From assembly GCF_022414595.1 (NCBI RefSeq), contig NZ_JADWYO010000023.1:20553-84552 (forward strand): a stretch of 64,000 nucleotides of DNA, read 5' to 3'. The notes under the pieces were generated by a model. The model ran no database searches. It was given only the letters and a program-made list of their open reading frames with translations, and was not told the origin of the DNA. Shown here in pieces: positions 1-9,398 of the stretch. The translations under genes were made by a program, and so were the position numbers. The DNA comes from Streptomyces sp. MUM 203J (GTDB taxonomy: Bacteria > Actinomycetota > Actinomycetes > Streptomycetales > Streptomycetaceae). The number at the start of each line of letters is the position of its first letter. Position 1 is the first letter of the stretch.

Positions 1-8
1 AACTCCAC
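1..8 (-). CDS. ppa: Inorganic pyrophosphatase, first codons only (runs off the left edge)
   Basis: Only the first bases are in the window. On the reverse strand a GGAGGAG ribosome site lies 6 nt upstream of GTG GAG TT. Streptomyces soluble inorganic pyrophosphatase begins Val/Met-Glu-Phe, and in related genomes ppa sits divergently beside a dacB-type gene, as here. The enzyme hydrolyses cytosolic pyrophosphate. The call rests on the ribosome site, about two and a half codons and remembered synteny; sequence beyond the edge decides it. Confidence 0.45.
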
Positions 9-107
9 GGGTGGCTCCTCCAAGGATCAACACGGTGTCGGGTGAGGGACCGCCGGGATCACTGCGATGTCCGGCGGGTCGTGCTCATGGCCCAGGTCAG
101 TGGTTAA

Positions 108-1604
108 GTGTCCCTCACGCAACCAAGTGATCGCGAAAGGGGCTGGTCAGCCGTGCTGGAGCGGAAGGCCCTGCACCTCGCGGCGGGCTCCACCGCCCTC
201 GGACTGGTGCTGGCCGCCACGGCGGCGGGGCTGGCCGGACCCTGGGACGGGGGCCAGCGTAAGGCCGAGCGGCTCCGCGCCGCCGCACTCGCCCCCACCA
301 GTGGCGCACATCACGAGCCGGACGCCCCCGACGCGAGCCCCGCGCCCGCCGCGGCCCCCGCACCCGCCCCCAGCGCGCCCGAGGTACTCGCCGTGCTGAA
401 GGCCCCCTCGGGCCAGGTCTCCCCGGGCAAGGCCGCCCCCGGACCGGCCCGGGTGCTGGACCCGCTGCTGCGGGACCCCGGCCTGGGCCCGCTCCGCACG
501 GCCGCCGTCGTCGACACGGCCACCGGACGGCAGCTGTACGGCAACGGCGCCACGACCCCGCTGACCCCCGCCTCCACCGTCAAGCTCGTCACCACGGCCG
601 CCGCCCTCTCGGCCCTGGGCCCCGACCACCGGCTCACCACGACCGTGGTGGCCGACCCGGCCCACCCCGGGCACCTCACCCTCGTCGGCGGCGGCGACCC
701 CACACTCACCCGGGCCCGCCTCAAGGCACTGGCCAAGGACACCGCCCGCGCCCTCCCCGCACGGAAGAAGCCGGATGACGGTGGCGAAGGGGCGCCCCGA
801 AAGGTCACCCTCGCGTACGACACGTCCCTGTACTCCGGTCCGGTGCGTCACCCCATCGGCGTCAACGACAACCTCGCCCCCGTGACGGCGCTCATGACCG
901 ACGAGGCGCGGCTCGACAAGTCCGTCTCCGGGCCCGCCCCGCGCGCCGCCGACCCGGCCGGTGACACCGCCCGCACGTTCGCCGCACTGCTCAAGGCCCA
1001 GGGCGTGCGGGTCACCGGCGCGCCCGCGCAGGCCCGGGCCCCCAAGGGCGCCGGGGAACTGGCCCGCACCCACTCCGCGCCCGTGTCCGCCCTGGTCGAG
1101 CGCACCCTCACGTACAGCGACAACGACCTGGCCGAGGCGCTGGCCCGGCACACCGCCCTCGCCACCGGCCACCCGGCGTCCTTCGACGGCGCAGGCAGGG
1201 CCCTGCGTGCACAGCTGGCCGCACTCGGCGTTCCGCCGGACGGGGCGCGGTTCCACGACGGCAGCGGCCTGGACCGCCGCAACCGGGTCTCCGCGCGGGT
1301 GCTGACCACCGTCCTCACCCGCGCCGCCGACCCGGAGCGCCCCGCCCTGCGGTCCGTCCTCACCGGCCTGCCCGTCGGCGGCTTCACCGGCACACTGAAG
1401 ACCCGCTACGGGTCCGACTCGCCGGGCGCCGGGCTGGTCCGCGCCAAGACCGGCACGCTGACCGGCGTGAACGCCCTGTCGGGCCTCGCCGTCACCCCGG
1501 ACGGACGCGTCCTGGCCTTCGCCTTCCTGGCAGCCGACACGCCCTCCCCGTGGAGCGCCCGGCCCGCCCTGGACGCGCTGGCCACCGCGCTCATCGGCCT
1601 CTGA
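108..1604 (+). CDS. dacB: D-alanyl-D-alanine carboxypeptidase/endopeptidase, PBP4 (S13) family
   Basis: A secreted or membrane-anchored penicillin-binding protein that trims or cleaves peptidoglycan cross-links. All three active-site motifs are visible: S156-T-V-K159, S337-D-N339 and K447-T-G449. The N-terminus has one hydrophobic segment (about residues 24-44) followed by an Ala/Pro linker to about residue 105, which fits an export signal or anchor. At 498 residues it is of normal length for actinobacterial PBP4. The GTG at 108 has a poor ribosome site; an in-frame GTG at 153 preceded by AAAGGGG is a credible alternative. It is divergent from the putative ppa and upstream of the metallopeptidase gene. 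Confidence 0.9.
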   Translation: MSLTQPSDRERGWSAVLERKALHLAAGSTALGLVLAATAAGLAGPWDGGQRKAERLRAAALAPTSGAHHEPDAPDASPAPAAAPAPAPSAPEVLAVLKAPSGQVSPGKAAPGPARVLDPLLRDPGLGPLRTAAVVDTATGRQLYGNGATTPLTPASTVKLVTTAAALSALGPDHRLTTTVVADPAHPGHLTLVGGGDPTLTRARLKALAKDTARALPARKKPDDGGEGAPRKVTLAYDTSLYSGPVRHPIGVNDNLAPVTALMTDEARLDKSVSGPAPRAADPAGDTARTFAALLKAQGVRVTGAPAQARAPKGAGELARTHSAPVSALVERTLTYSDNDLAEALARHTALATGHPASFDGAGRALRAQLAALGVPPDGARFHDGSGLDRRNRVSARVLTTVLTRAADPERPALRSVLTGLPVGGFTGTLKTRYGSDSPGAGLVRAKTGTLTGVNALSGLAVTPDGRVLAFAFLAADTPSPWSARPALDALATALIGL

Positions 1605-1710
1605 GTACCCCTCAGGGGGCCGACGGGCCCCGCACACACGCGTGAAGGGGCTCCCTGCGGCTTCGTCCAGTGCCCTCACCGAAGGGGCCCCGAGCACGTA
1701 CGGTTGACGC

Positions 1711-2847
1711 ATGACGAGCATCGGTGGTGCGGCAGCTTCGGGGATGGTCGACTGGAACCTCGCGGTGGCGACCGCGACCCGGCTCGTACGGCCCGGGCCC
1801 GAGGTGAGCCGGGACGAGGCCCGCCAGGTCGTGGCCGAGCTGAGGCGGCACGCCAAGGCCTCCGAGGAGCACGTCAGGGGCTACACGCGCATGATCCCCG
1901 AGGACCAGGAGCGGGTGGACACCCCCGTCCTGGTCGTCGACCGGCCGGGCTGGATCCGCGCCAACGTCGCGGGCTTCCGCGAGCTGCTGAAGCCGCTGCT
2001 GGAGAAGATGGCCGAGCGCCGGTCGGGCAACCCCGGGGGAGCCGTCATCGGCGCGGTCGGCGGCAAGGTCACCGGGGTCGAGCTGGGCATGCTGCTGTCC
2101 TTCCTCGCCGCCCGGGTCCTGGGCCAGTACGAGACCTTCGCCCCGGCCACCGGCGAACTCCCGGCAGCCCCGAACGGCGGCGGGCGGCTGCTGCTGGTCG
2201 CGCCGAACATCGTCCATGTGGAGCGCGAGCTGGCCGTGGACCCGCACGACTTCCGGCTGTGGGTCAGCCTCCACGAGGAGACCCACCGCACCCAGTTCAC
2301 CGGCGTGCCCTGGCTGCGCGACCACCTCCAGGGAGAGATCCAGGCGTTCCTGGGTGCCACCGAGGTCGACCCGATGACCGTCCTGGAGCGGTTGCGCGAG
2401 GCCGCGCAGGCATTCTCCGGCGCCCGGCCGGAGGGCGAGGAGGAGGACGGCGGGCACTCGCTCGTCGAGCTGGTCCAGACGCCCGAGCAGCGGGAGATCC
2501 TGGCCCGGCTGACCGCCGTCATGTCCCTGCTCGAAGGGCACGCCGACTACGTGATGGACGGCGTCGGACCGCAGGTCGTGCCGTCCGTCGTCGAGATCCG
2601 CGAGAAGTTCCAGCAGCGCCGTGCGCGAGGCGCCTCCCGGCTCGACCTGGCGCTGCGCAAGCTGCTCGGCCTGGACGCCAAACTCCGGCAGTACCGGGAC
2701 GGCGAGCGGTTCGTGCGGTCCGTGGTGGACCAGGTAGGCATGGACGGCTTCAACCGGGTGTGGACCTCCCCCAACACGCTGCCCACCAAGGCCGAGATCG
2801 CCCGGCCCGAGGACTGGGTCGCGCGGGTGCACCGCAAGGCGGACTGA
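1711..2847 (+). CDS. Zinc-dependent metalloprotease-like protein (DUF2342/zincin_2 family)
   Basis: A 378-residue soluble protein with a zincin motif at H188-E189-E-T-H192 inside a hydrophobic helix, as in metallopeptidases. The family (DUF2342, sometimes labelled coenzyme F420 biosynthesis-associated) is widespread in actinobacteria; substrate and role are not established to my knowledge. No signal peptide is visible, so it probably acts in the cytoplasm. It sits between dacB and tilS with about 100 bp on the dacB side and 240 bp on the tilS side. The ATG follows a weak ribosome site but no better start lies nearby. Family membership is solid; the peptidase activity is inferred from the motif. 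Confidence 0.85.
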   Translation: MTSIGGAAASGMVDWNLAVATATRLVRPGPEVSRDEARQVVAELRRHAKASEEHVRGYTRMIPEDQERVDTPVLVVDRPGWIRANVAGFRELLKPLLEKMAERRSGNPGGAVIGAVGGKVTGVELGMLLSFLAARVLGQYETFAPATGELPAAPNGGGRLLLVAPNIVHVERELAVDPHDFRLWVSLHEETHRTQFTGVPWLRDHLQGEIQAFLGATEVDPMTVLERLREAAQAFSGARPEGEEEDGGHSLVELVQTPEQREILARLTAVMSLLEGHADYVMDGVGPQVVPSVVEIREKFQQRRARGASRLDLALRKLLGLDAKLRQYRDGERFVRSVVDQVGMDGFNRVWTSPNTLPTKAEIARPEDWVARVHRKAD

Positions 2848-3086
2848 ACGGTCGGGGCCCGTCCGGCACCCGGAATATACGATTCCGGTCGGGTCGGGCC
2901 GGAGGGACGCCCTTCAATCACCCATCCGAGGGACCGTGGGAGAGGGATAGGCGTGCGATCCTCGGGAAACGACCGGGTTCTGTCACCATTGACGCACGCT
3001 GAGTGACGACCTGAGTGACCGAACCCCCCGTTCCGATCGTTAAGACTCCGACCGAGGCACCCCAACTTCCACGAAGGGCACCGGAC

Positions 3087-4109
3087 ATGGGTCCCCATCC
3101 TGCGGTCGCGGCGATACGCTTGGCGGTTCGCCGCGTACTCCACGACGTACTCAACGAGCACTCCACGACCACCACCGCGGCGGCGGACGGCGGTGAACCC
3201 CCGCTCGTGCTGGTCGCCTGCTCCGGCGGCGCCGACTCCATGGCACTCGCCTCCGCACTCGCCTTCGAGGCGCGCAAGCTCGCCGTCCGCGCCGGCGGCA
3301 TCACCATCGACCACGGCCTCCAGCCCGGCTCCGACCTCCGCGCCGCCGAGGTCGCCTCCCGGCTCGCCGCCCTGCGGCTCGACCCGGTCGAGGCGATCCC
3401 CGTCACCGTCGGCCGCGACGGAGGGCCCGAAGCCGCCGCCCGCGACGCCCGCTACGCCGCCCTGGACGAGGCGGCCGAACGGCTGGGCGCCGCCGCCGTG
3501 CTGCTCGGGCACACCCGCGACGACCAGGCCGAGACCGTACTGCTCGGCCTCGCCCGCGGCTCCGGCATCCGGTCCCTGTCCGGCATGGCCGCCGTGTCCG
3601 GCGCCGCCGACCGCTACCGCCGCCCCTTCCTGCAGCTCGACCGGCAGACCGCCCGCAAGGCGTGCCTGGTCCAGTCCCTGCCCGTCTGGGACGACCCCAT
3701 GAACGCCGACCCGGCCTACACCCGGTCCCGGCTGCGCCACGAGGGTCTGCCTGCCCTGGAGAAGTCCCTCGGCAAGGGTGTCGTCGAAGCCCTCGCCCGC
3801 ACCGCGCAGCTCTGCCGCGACGACGCGGACGCCCTCGACACCTGGGCCGCCCAGGCCGACGCGACCGTACGGGACGACGCCGGGCTGCTGGAGTGCGCCA
3901 AGCTGTACACGCTGCCGCCCGCCGTGCGCCGCCGGGTCCTGCGCCGCGCCGCCATCGCGGAGGGCGCGCCCGCCGGTTCGCTGTTCGCCCGGCACATCGA
4001 GGAACTCGACCGGCTGATCACGAGTTGGCGCGGGCAGGGAGCCATCAATCTGCCCGGCCGGGTCGTCGCGCGGCGGCAGGGTGGCAGACTGGTCATCCGG
4101 CAAGGCTGA
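3087..4109 (+). CDS. tilS: tRNA(Ile)-lysidine synthetase
   Basis: Modifies cytidine 34 of the CAU-anticodon isoleucine tRNA to lysidine using ATP and lysine, switching it to read AUA. The N-type PP-loop is S46-G-G-A-D-S51. The ATG at 3087 was chosen because the protein then begins MGPHPAVAAI, the usual Streptomyces N-terminus, and AAGGGC precedes it; an in-frame GTG at 3015 would add 24 unusual residues. Length (340 aa) is typical of the short actinobacterial form. The hpt gene follows after 37 bp, the common tilS-hpt-ftsH arrangement. Confidence 0.93.
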   Translation: MGPHPAVAAIRLAVRRVLHDVLNEHSTTTTAAADGGEPPLVLVACSGGADSMALASALAFEARKLAVRAGGITIDHGLQPGSDLRAAEVASRLAALRLDPVEAIPVTVGRDGGPEAAARDARYAALDEAAERLGAAAVLLGHTRDDQAETVLLGLARGSGIRSLSGMAAVSGAADRYRRPFLQLDRQTARKACLVQSLPVWDDPMNADPAYTRSRLRHEGLPALEKSLGKGVVEALARTAQLCRDDADALDTWAAQADATVRDDAGLLECAKLYTLPPAVRRRVLRRAAIAEGAPAGSLFARHIEELDRLITSWRGQGAINLPGRVVARRQGGRLVIRQG

Positions 4110-4146
4110 CCGAAGGCCGCCGCAGGCCGCAACGAAAGTGACCCGG

Positions 4147-4701
4147 GTGAACCAGAACGACATGGGCGCCGACCTCGCGTCGGTGCTCATCACCAAGGAA
4201 GAGATCGACGCGAAGCTGGCCGAGCTGGCCGCCAAGATCGATGCCGAGTACGCGGGCAAGGACCTGCTCCTCGTCGGTGTCCTCAAAGGCGCCGTGATGG
4301 TGATGGCGGACCTGGCGCGCGCCCTGTCCACCCCCGTCACCATGGACTGGATGGCCGTCTCCTCGTACGGGGCGGGCACCCAGTCCTCGGGTGTCGTCCG
4401 GATCCTCAAGGACCTGGACACCGACATCAAGGGCAAGCACGTCCTGATCGTCGAGGACATCATCGACTCGGGGCTGACCCTGTCCTGGCTGCTGTCGAAC
4501 CTCGGCTCGCGCGAGCCGGCCTCCCTCGAGGTCGTCACCCTGCTCCGCAAGCCCGACGCCGCCAAGGTCGCCATCGACGTGAAGTGGATCGGCTTCGACA
4601 TCCCGAACGAGTTCGTCGTCGGCTACGGCCTGGACTACGCGGAGAAGTACCGGAACCTGCCGTTCGTCGGGACGCTCGCCCCGCACGTCTACGGCGGCTG
4701 A
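4147..4701 (+). CDS. hpt: Hypoxanthine phosphoribosyltransferase
   Basis: Salvages hypoxanthine and guanine to IMP and GMP using PRPP. The PRPP-binding signature VLIVEDIIDSGLTL lies at residues 99-112 with the paired acidic residues E103-D104. At 184 residues it is of normal size. The GTG at 4147 (protein VNQNDMGADL) is chosen from the usual Streptomyces N-terminus; an ATG at 4165 is also possible. It lies between tilS and ftsH, a conserved trio in many Gram-positive bacteria. A hairpin follows the stop, so ftsH is probably mostly transcribed from its own promoter. Confidence 0.93.
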   Translation: MNQNDMGADLASVLITKEEIDAKLAELAAKIDAEYAGKDLLLVGVLKGAVMVMADLARALSTPVTMDWMAVSSYGAGTQSSGVVRILKDLDTDIKGKHVLIVEDIIDSGLTLSWLLSNLGSREPASLEVVTLLRKPDAAKVAIDVKWIGFDIPNEFVVGYGLDYAEKYRNLPFVGTLAPHVYGG

Positions 4702-4748
4702 TCCGGCGGCTGATCCGGTGGACATGCCCACGGCGGCCCGGGAACCCT

Positions 4749-4785
4749 GGCCGCCTTCCCGCCGTTGGAGGAGGGGAAGGCGGCC
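4749..4785 (+). terminator. Hairpin terminator between hpt and ftsH
   Basis: GGCCGCCTTCCC pairs with GGGAAGGCGGCC around a 12-13 nt loop. There is no U-run, which is usual for Streptomyces terminators. It probably separates hpt from ftsH transcription. Confidence 0.6.
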
Positions 4786-4941
4786 ACGGTCGGCGATGCT
4801 GGGGTACCGTCCGAAGCACAGCCAATCAACAGCATTCCCCACACCAGTGCTGATCCAGACGGCACCGCTTAGTCTCACAGCAGCACTCACAGCAGCATTT
4901 ACCTACGGGCAGGAGGGACGGGGCGGCATCGCTCCGTATGG

Positions 4942-6981
4942 ATGGACGTGAAGCGATACTTCCGTGGGCCGGTCATGTGGATCGTGCTGGCCGTCCTCGC
5001 CGTGGTCGTGTTGATGCAGGTCGTCGGCTCGGGCAGTGGCTACAAGACGGTGGACACCGGCAAGGTCGTCCAGGCGATCGACAAGAACCAGGTCGACCAG
5101 GTCAAGCTGACCACCGGCGACGAACAGATGATCAAGGTCGACCTCAAGGACGGCCAGAAGATCGACGGCAGCGACAAGATCCAGGCGAGCTACATCGGCA
5201 CGCAGGGATCCGACCTCGCCGCCACGCTGCAGCAGAAGTTCGAGGCGGGTGAGATCGACAAGGGCTACACCGTCTCCCCGACGAAGCAGAGCACCATCGT
5301 CTCCGTCCTGCTGTCGCTGCTGCCGTTCGTGCTGATCGTGCTGGTCTTCCTCTTCCTGATGAACCAGATGCAGGGCGGCGGCTCCCGCGTCATGAACTTC
5401 GGGAAGTCCAAGGCCAAGCTGATCACCAAGGACACCCCCAAGACCACGTTCTCGGACGTGGCCGGATCCGACGAGGCCGTCGAGGAACTCCACGAGATCA
5501 AGGAGTTCCTCCAGGAGCCCGCCAAGTTCCAGGCCGTCGGCGCCAAGATCCCCAAGGGCGTCCTGCTGTACGGCCCGCCCGGAACCGGCAAGACGCTCCT
5601 CGCGCGCGCCGTGGCCGGCGAGGCGGGCGTCCCCTTCTACTCGATCTCCGGTTCCGACTTCGTCGAGATGTTCGTCGGTGTCGGCGCCTCCCGGGTCCGC
5701 GACCTCTTCGAGCAGGCCAAGGCCAACGCACCAGCGATCGTCTTCGTCGACGAGATCGACGCCGTCGGCCGGCACCGCGGCGCCGGGCTCGGCGGCGGCC
5801 ACGACGAGCGCGAGCAGACCCTGAACCAGCTCCTCGTCGAGATGGACGGCTTCGACGTGAAGGGCGGCGTCATCCTGATCGCCGCCACGAACCGGCCCGA
5901 CATCCTCGACCCCGCCCTGCTGCGCCCCGGGCGCTTCGACCGGCAGATCGCCGTCGACCGCCCCGACATGCAGGGCCGTCTGGAGATCCTCAAGGTCCAC
6001 CAGAAGGGCAAGCCGGTCGCCCCCGACGTCGACCTGCACGCCGTCGCCCGCCGCACCCCGGGCTTCACCGGCGCGGACCTGAGCAACGTCCTCAACGAGG
6101 CCGCGCTGCTCACCGCCCGCAGCGACAAGAAGCTCATCGACAACCAGATGCTGGACGAGGCGATCGACCGTGTGGTCGCGGGCCCGCAGAAGCGGACCCG
6201 GATCATGTCGGACAAGGAGAAGAAGATCACCGCGTACCACGAGGGCGGACACGCCCTGGTCGCCGCGGCGTCCCCGAACTCCGACCCCGTCCACAAGATC
6301 ACGATCCTGTCCCGGGGCCGCGCCCTCGGCTACACGATGGTCCTGCCGGACGAGGACAAGTACTCGACCACCCGCAACGAGATGCTCGACCAGCTCGCCT
6401 ACATGCTGGGCGGGCGGGCCGCCGAGGAACTGGTCTTCCACGACCCGACCACCGGCGCCGCCAACGACATCGAGAAGGCCACCACCACGGCCCGCGCGAT
6501 GGTCACCCAGTACGGCATGACCGAGCGGCTCGGCGCGATCAAGTTCGGCGGCGACAACACCGAGCCCTTCCTGGGCCGCGAGATGGCGCACCAGCGCGAC
6601 TACTCCGAAGAGGTCGCCGCGCTGGTCGACGAAGAGGTCAAGAAGCTCATCGAGGCCGCCCACAACGAGGCCTGGGAGATCCTCGTCGAGAACCGCGACG
6701 TCCTCGACAACCTGGTCCTCGCCCTCCTGGAGAAGGAGACCCTGGGCAAGGAGGAGATCGCGGAGATCTTCGCCCCGATCGTCAAGCGTCCGTCGCGCCC
6801 GGCCTGGACCGGTTCCTCGCGGCGTACGCCGTCGACCCGCCCGCCGGTCCTCTCCCCGAAGGAGCTGGCCCTCACCAACGGCTCGACTCCCTCGACCGCC
6901 GCCACGGCGTCCACCACCCCGGTGGACACCACCAAGGCCCCGGAGCCGGCCCCGGCCCCGGAGGAGCGCCCAGAGGTCTGA
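4942..6981 (+). CDS. ftsH: ATP-dependent zinc metalloprotease FtsH
   Basis: Membrane-bound AAA+ protease that extracts and degrades misfolded membrane proteins and some regulators. Order of parts: TM1 (about residues 12-29), a short extracytoplasmic domain, TM2 (about 117-136), the AAA+ domain with Walker A GPPGTGKT at 211-218 and Walker B IVFVDEIDA, then the M41 peptidase with zinc motif H433-E434-G-G-H437. The C-terminal 60 residues are a Pro/Thr/Ala-rich tail. Length (679 aa) is standard. The 240 bp upstream follow a terminator and should hold its promoter. folE follows after 134 bp. Confidence 0.97.
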   Translation: MDVKRYFRGPVMWIVLAVLAVVVLMQVVGSGSGYKTVDTGKVVQAIDKNQVDQVKLTTGDEQMIKVDLKDGQKIDGSDKIQASYIGTQGSDLAATLQQKFEAGEIDKGYTVSPTKQSTIVSVLLSLLPFVLIVLVFLFLMNQMQGGGSRVMNFGKSKAKLITKDTPKTTFSDVAGSDEAVEELHEIKEFLQEPAKFQAVGAKIPKGVLLYGPPGTGKTLLARAVAGEAGVPFYSISGSDFVEMFVGVGASRVRDLFEQAKANAPAIVFVDEIDAVGRHRGAGLGGGHDEREQTLNQLLVEMDGFDVKGGVILIAATNRPDILDPALLRPGRFDRQIAVDRPDMQGRLEILKVHQKGKPVAPDVDLHAVARRTPGFTGADLSNVLNEAALLTARSDKKLIDNQMLDEAIDRVVAGPQKRTRIMSDKEKKITAYHEGGHALVAAASPNSDPVHKITILSRGRALGYTMVLPDEDKYSTTRNEMLDQLAYMLGGRAAEELVFHDPTTGAANDIEKATTTARAMVTQYGMTERLGAIKFGGDNTEPFLGREMAHQRDYSEEVAALVDEEVKKLIEAAHNEAWEILVENRDVLDNLVLALLEKETLGKEEIAEIFAPIVKRPSRPAWTGSSRRTPSTRPPVLSPKELALTNGSTPSTAATASTTPVDTTKAPEPAPAPEERPEV

Positions 6982-7115
6982 TCTCCCGCCCACGGGCCCG
7001 GCTCCCCCCGGCCCCGGAATGCATGCCGCGCCCCCCAGGTTCTAGCCTGTGGGGGCGCGGCATTTCTGCACTTCACGCACGTCAGGTACTTCAGGCAAGA
7101 CGGAACGAGGCTCAC

Positions 7116-7721
7116 ATGATCGACCCGGTGACGCTGGACGGCGAGGGCACGATCGGCGTTTACGACGAGAAGCGCGCCGAGAACGCCGTACGCGAACTGC
7201 TCATCGCGGTCGGTGAGGACCCCGACCGCGAGGGCCTGCGCGAGACACCGGCGCGGGTGGCGCGGGCGTACCGGGAACTGTTCGCGGGGCTGTGGCAGAA
7301 GCCCGAGGACGTTCTGACGACGACGTTCGACCTGGGGCACGACGAGATGGTGCTCGTGAAGGACATCGAGCTGATGGCCACCTGCGAACATCATCTTCTC
7401 CCGTTTCACGGAATTGCCCACATTGGCTACATCCCGGCTGAAACGGGCAAAATCACAGGTCTGTCGAAGCTGGCCCGGCTCGTCGACGTCTTCGCCAGGC
7501 GCCCGCAGGTCCAGGAGCGGCTGACGACGCAGATCGCCGACTCGCTCATGGAGATCCTGGAGGCGCGCGGCGCGATCGTGGTCATCGAGGCCGAGCACAT
7601 GTGCATGTCGCTGCGGGGCGTCCGCAAGCCGGGGGCGAAGACGACGACGTCGGCGGTCCGCGGGCAGCTGCGGGACTCCACGACGCGCGCCGAGGCGATG
7701 AGCCTGATAATGGCGAAATAG
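7116..7721 (+). CDS. folE: GTP cyclohydrolase I (FolE type 1)
   Basis: Converts GTP to 7,8-dihydroneopterin triphosphate, the first step of folate synthesis. The zinc-site region TCEHHLLPF has the ligand Cys90 and the catalytic His pair 92-93; the second Cys is in EHMCMSLRG. The ATG at 7116 (MIDPVTLDGE) is preceded by GGAACGAGG; an upstream in-frame ATG at 7023 would add an atypical 31-residue extension. At 201 residues it is normal. The other folate genes folP, folB and folK run towards it on the opposite strand, so the pathway is clustered but in two transcription units. Confidence 0.96.
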   Translation: MIDPVTLDGEGTIGVYDEKRAENAVRELLIAVGEDPDREGLRETPARVARAYRELFAGLWQKPEDVLTTTFDLGHDEMVLVKDIELMATCEHHLLPFHGIAHIGYIPAETGKITGLSKLARLVDVFARRPQVQERLTTQIADSLMEILEARGAIVVIEAEHMCMSLRGVRKPGAKTTTSAVRGQLRDSTTRAEAMSLIMAK

Positions 7722-7757
7722 CAGGACAGAACGGCTGTACGCCCTTGGTGCCCCGTA

Positions 7758-7795
7758 CCCTCTCGGCCAGCGGATCCGATCGCTGACCGAGAGGG
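7758..7795. terminator. Bidirectional hairpin terminator between folE and the DUF3180 gene
   Basis: Arms CCCTCTCGGCCAGCG and CGCTGACCGAGAGGG pair with a single mismatch around an 8-nt loop. It lies in the 188 bp between two convergent genes and can serve both. Confidence 0.75.
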
Positions 7796-7909
7796 CTGTC
7801 CGGTACCTGTTGCGGGCTGACCGGCAGGTTCCACAGCTGTCGCCTCGACCCGCACCCTGGCCCACCGGTGAACGGGCAGGTCGCGTGCGAGTCCGGGTGG
7901 CGAGGCCCC

Positions 7910-8395
7910 CTACGCCGTCGTCGTGGAGGCCCCCGGGGGCTCCTCGTCCTCCGGGAGCTTGCAGACGCGCTCCAGGAACAGCGCGGCCGCGACCACCCCG
8001 GCACCCGCCAGGACCGCGAGGCCCGCGTAGATCGCCTGGTCGCGGCGGGCCGGGACGTCCAGGAAGCTCAGCAGGAAGACGCCCGCACCGCCGTACATGC
8101 CGCTGACGACGGCCGTCACCAGGGCACTGGCCTGGCCGAAGACGACCGCGCGGGCCGCCATCATCGGCTCGACGCCCTTCGCACCGGGGCGGCGCTCGCG
8201 CTGGGCCTTCAGCCGGGAGCGCAGGGACAGCGCCGTCGCCAGGAGGACGGCGGCGATCACCGCGAGGACGATCGGCGCGGCCAGAGGCACGCTCGGCAGC
8301 GTGCCGAGCGCGTCCCACAGCCGGGCGCCCGCCCAGGACAGGACACCCGCCACGACGAACAGGCCGATCAGTACCTTGACCCGCAGTTGCTTCAC
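7910..8395 (-). CDS. DUF3180 membrane protein
   Basis: A 161-residue predicted inner-membrane protein with four hydrophobic segments: near the N-terminus (LIGLFVVAGVLSWAGARLW), then PLAAPIVLAVIAAVLLATAL, and two in the second half. It matches the actinobacterial DUF3180 family, which habitually follows folK; no function is established. The GTG start gives MKQLRVKVLI. It is the last gene of the folP-NTF2-folB-folK run, 47 bp after folK. Location suggests a link with folate genes, but that is only context. Confidence 0.85.
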   Translation of the reverse strand: MKQLRVKVLIGLFVVAGVLSWAGARLWDALGTLPSVPLAAPIVLAVIAAVLLATALSLRSRLKAQRERRPGAKGVEPMMAARAVVFGQASALVTAVVSGMYGGAGVFLLSFLDVPARRDQAIYAGLAVLAGAGVVAAALFLERVCKLPEDEEPPGASTTTA

Positions 8396-8442
8396 CGGTG
8401 TCCTTCGCGTGCTCGGAGCGGTAGGTGCCGTACGGACAACGG

Positions 8443-9042
8443 TCAGTCGGGCAGACGGAGTTCCAGGTCGGCGCGCGGGGTCACGCCCGCCTCGCCCACC
8501 GCGGCCAGCAGGTCCGCGACCCGGCCGGCGCCCGGCAGTGTCGCGTCCGGCTCCACGTCCAGCCAGGGCCGCAGCACGAACGCCCGCTCGTGGGCGCGCG
8601 GGTGCGGCAGGGTGAGCACCGGGTCGTCGGAGACCCTGTCCGCGTACGCCACGATGTCGACGTCCAGGGTGCGGGCACCCCACCGCTCCTCGCGGACCCG
8701 GTCGAACGCCTCCTCCACCGCCTGCGCCCGCTCCAGCAGGCTCGACGGGGGGAGCGTCGTCTTCACGATCACGACCGCGTTCAGGTACGAGGGCTGGGAG
8801 CCCGGCTCGACGCCCCAGGGCTCCGTCTCGTACACCGGCGACACGGCCTTCACGCGGAGCCCGGGTGTGTCCTCCAGGGCGTCGATGGCGCCCTGGAGGT
8901 TCTCCAGCCGGTTGCCGAGGTTGCCGCCGAGGGACAGGACCGCCCGGCGGGGGTTGGACAGGGTGCTGTCGGCCGCGTCGACCTGCGCCGTGACGGAGGC
9001 GGGTACGGGCTGGACCGTCGGGTCGCTGGGCGTGCGGTTCAT
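8443..9042 (-). CDS. folK: 6-hydroxymethyl-7,8-dihydropterin pyrophosphokinase
   Basis: Transfers pyrophosphate from ATP to 6-hydroxymethyldihydropterin, preparing it for FolP. Recognised by AVLSLGGNLGNR near the N-terminus, the middle segment SPVYETEPWG and the catalytic loop RWGARTLDVDIVAY. The start ATG at 9042 overlaps the folB stop as ATGA, indicating translational coupling; the protein begins MNRTPSDPTV and has a 34-residue lead before the core. Length 199 aa is slightly long because of that lead. Confidence 0.95.
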   Translation of the reverse strand: MNRTPSDPTVQPVPASVTAQVDAADSTLSNPRRAVLSLGGNLGNRLENLQGAIDALEDTPGLRVKAVSPVYETEPWGVEPGSQPSYLNAVVIVKTTLPPSSLLERAQAVEEAFDRVREERWGARTLDVDIVAYADRVSDDPVLTLPHPRAHERAFVLRPWLDVEPDATLPGAGRVADLLAAVGEAGVTPRADLELRLPD

Positions 9043-9398
9043 ACGCGGCTCCGGGTGATCGTGACGGTCACGTCGTCGAACGGGACGGTGATCGGGGCGT
9101 CCGGCTTGTGGACGCACACTTCCACCTCCTGCACGCCGTCGTGCTTCAGGCACTGCTGGGCGATGCGCTCGGCGAGCGTCTCGATCAGGTCGACCGGCTC
9201 GCCCTGGACCACGTCGACGACCTCCTCTGCGACGATGCCGTAGTGCACCGTCTTCGCCAGGTCGTCGTCGGCGGCGGCGGGCCGGGTGTCGAGGCCCAGC
9301 ACCAGGTCCACGATGAACGTCTGGCCCTCTTCCCGCTCACGGGGGTAGACACCGTGGTGCCCGCGGGCCTTCAGGCCGCGCAGCGCGACACGATCCAC
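9039..9398 (-). CDS. folB: Dihydroneopterin aldolase
   Basis: Cleaves dihydroneopterin to 6-hydroxymethyldihydropterin and glycolaldehyde. The typical N-terminus VDRVALRGLKARGHHGVYP and the lysine region near VCVHKPDAP are present. The GTG start gives 119 residues, the standard size. It overlaps folK by 4 nt and lies 153 bp downstream of the NTF2-like gene in the same direction. Confidence 0.95.
   Translation of the reverse strand: MDRVALRGLKARGHHGVYPREREEGQTFIVDLVLGLDTRPAAADDDLAKTVHYGIVAEEVVDVVQGEPVDLIETLAERIAQQCLKHDGVQEVEVCVHKPDAPITVPFDDVTVTITRSRV

Noticed and set aside
147..1856. Long reverse frame opposite dacB (569 codons)
   Set aside because: It is a GC-driven shadow: no ribosome site, low-complexity Gly/Arg/Val composition, while the forward strand carries complete PBP4 motifs.
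4903..6993. Reverse frame of nearly 700 codons opposite ftsH
   Set aside because: Composition is Leu/Asp/Gly/Val/Arg-rich as expected for the complement of a high-GC gene; FtsH motifs on the forward strand are complete.
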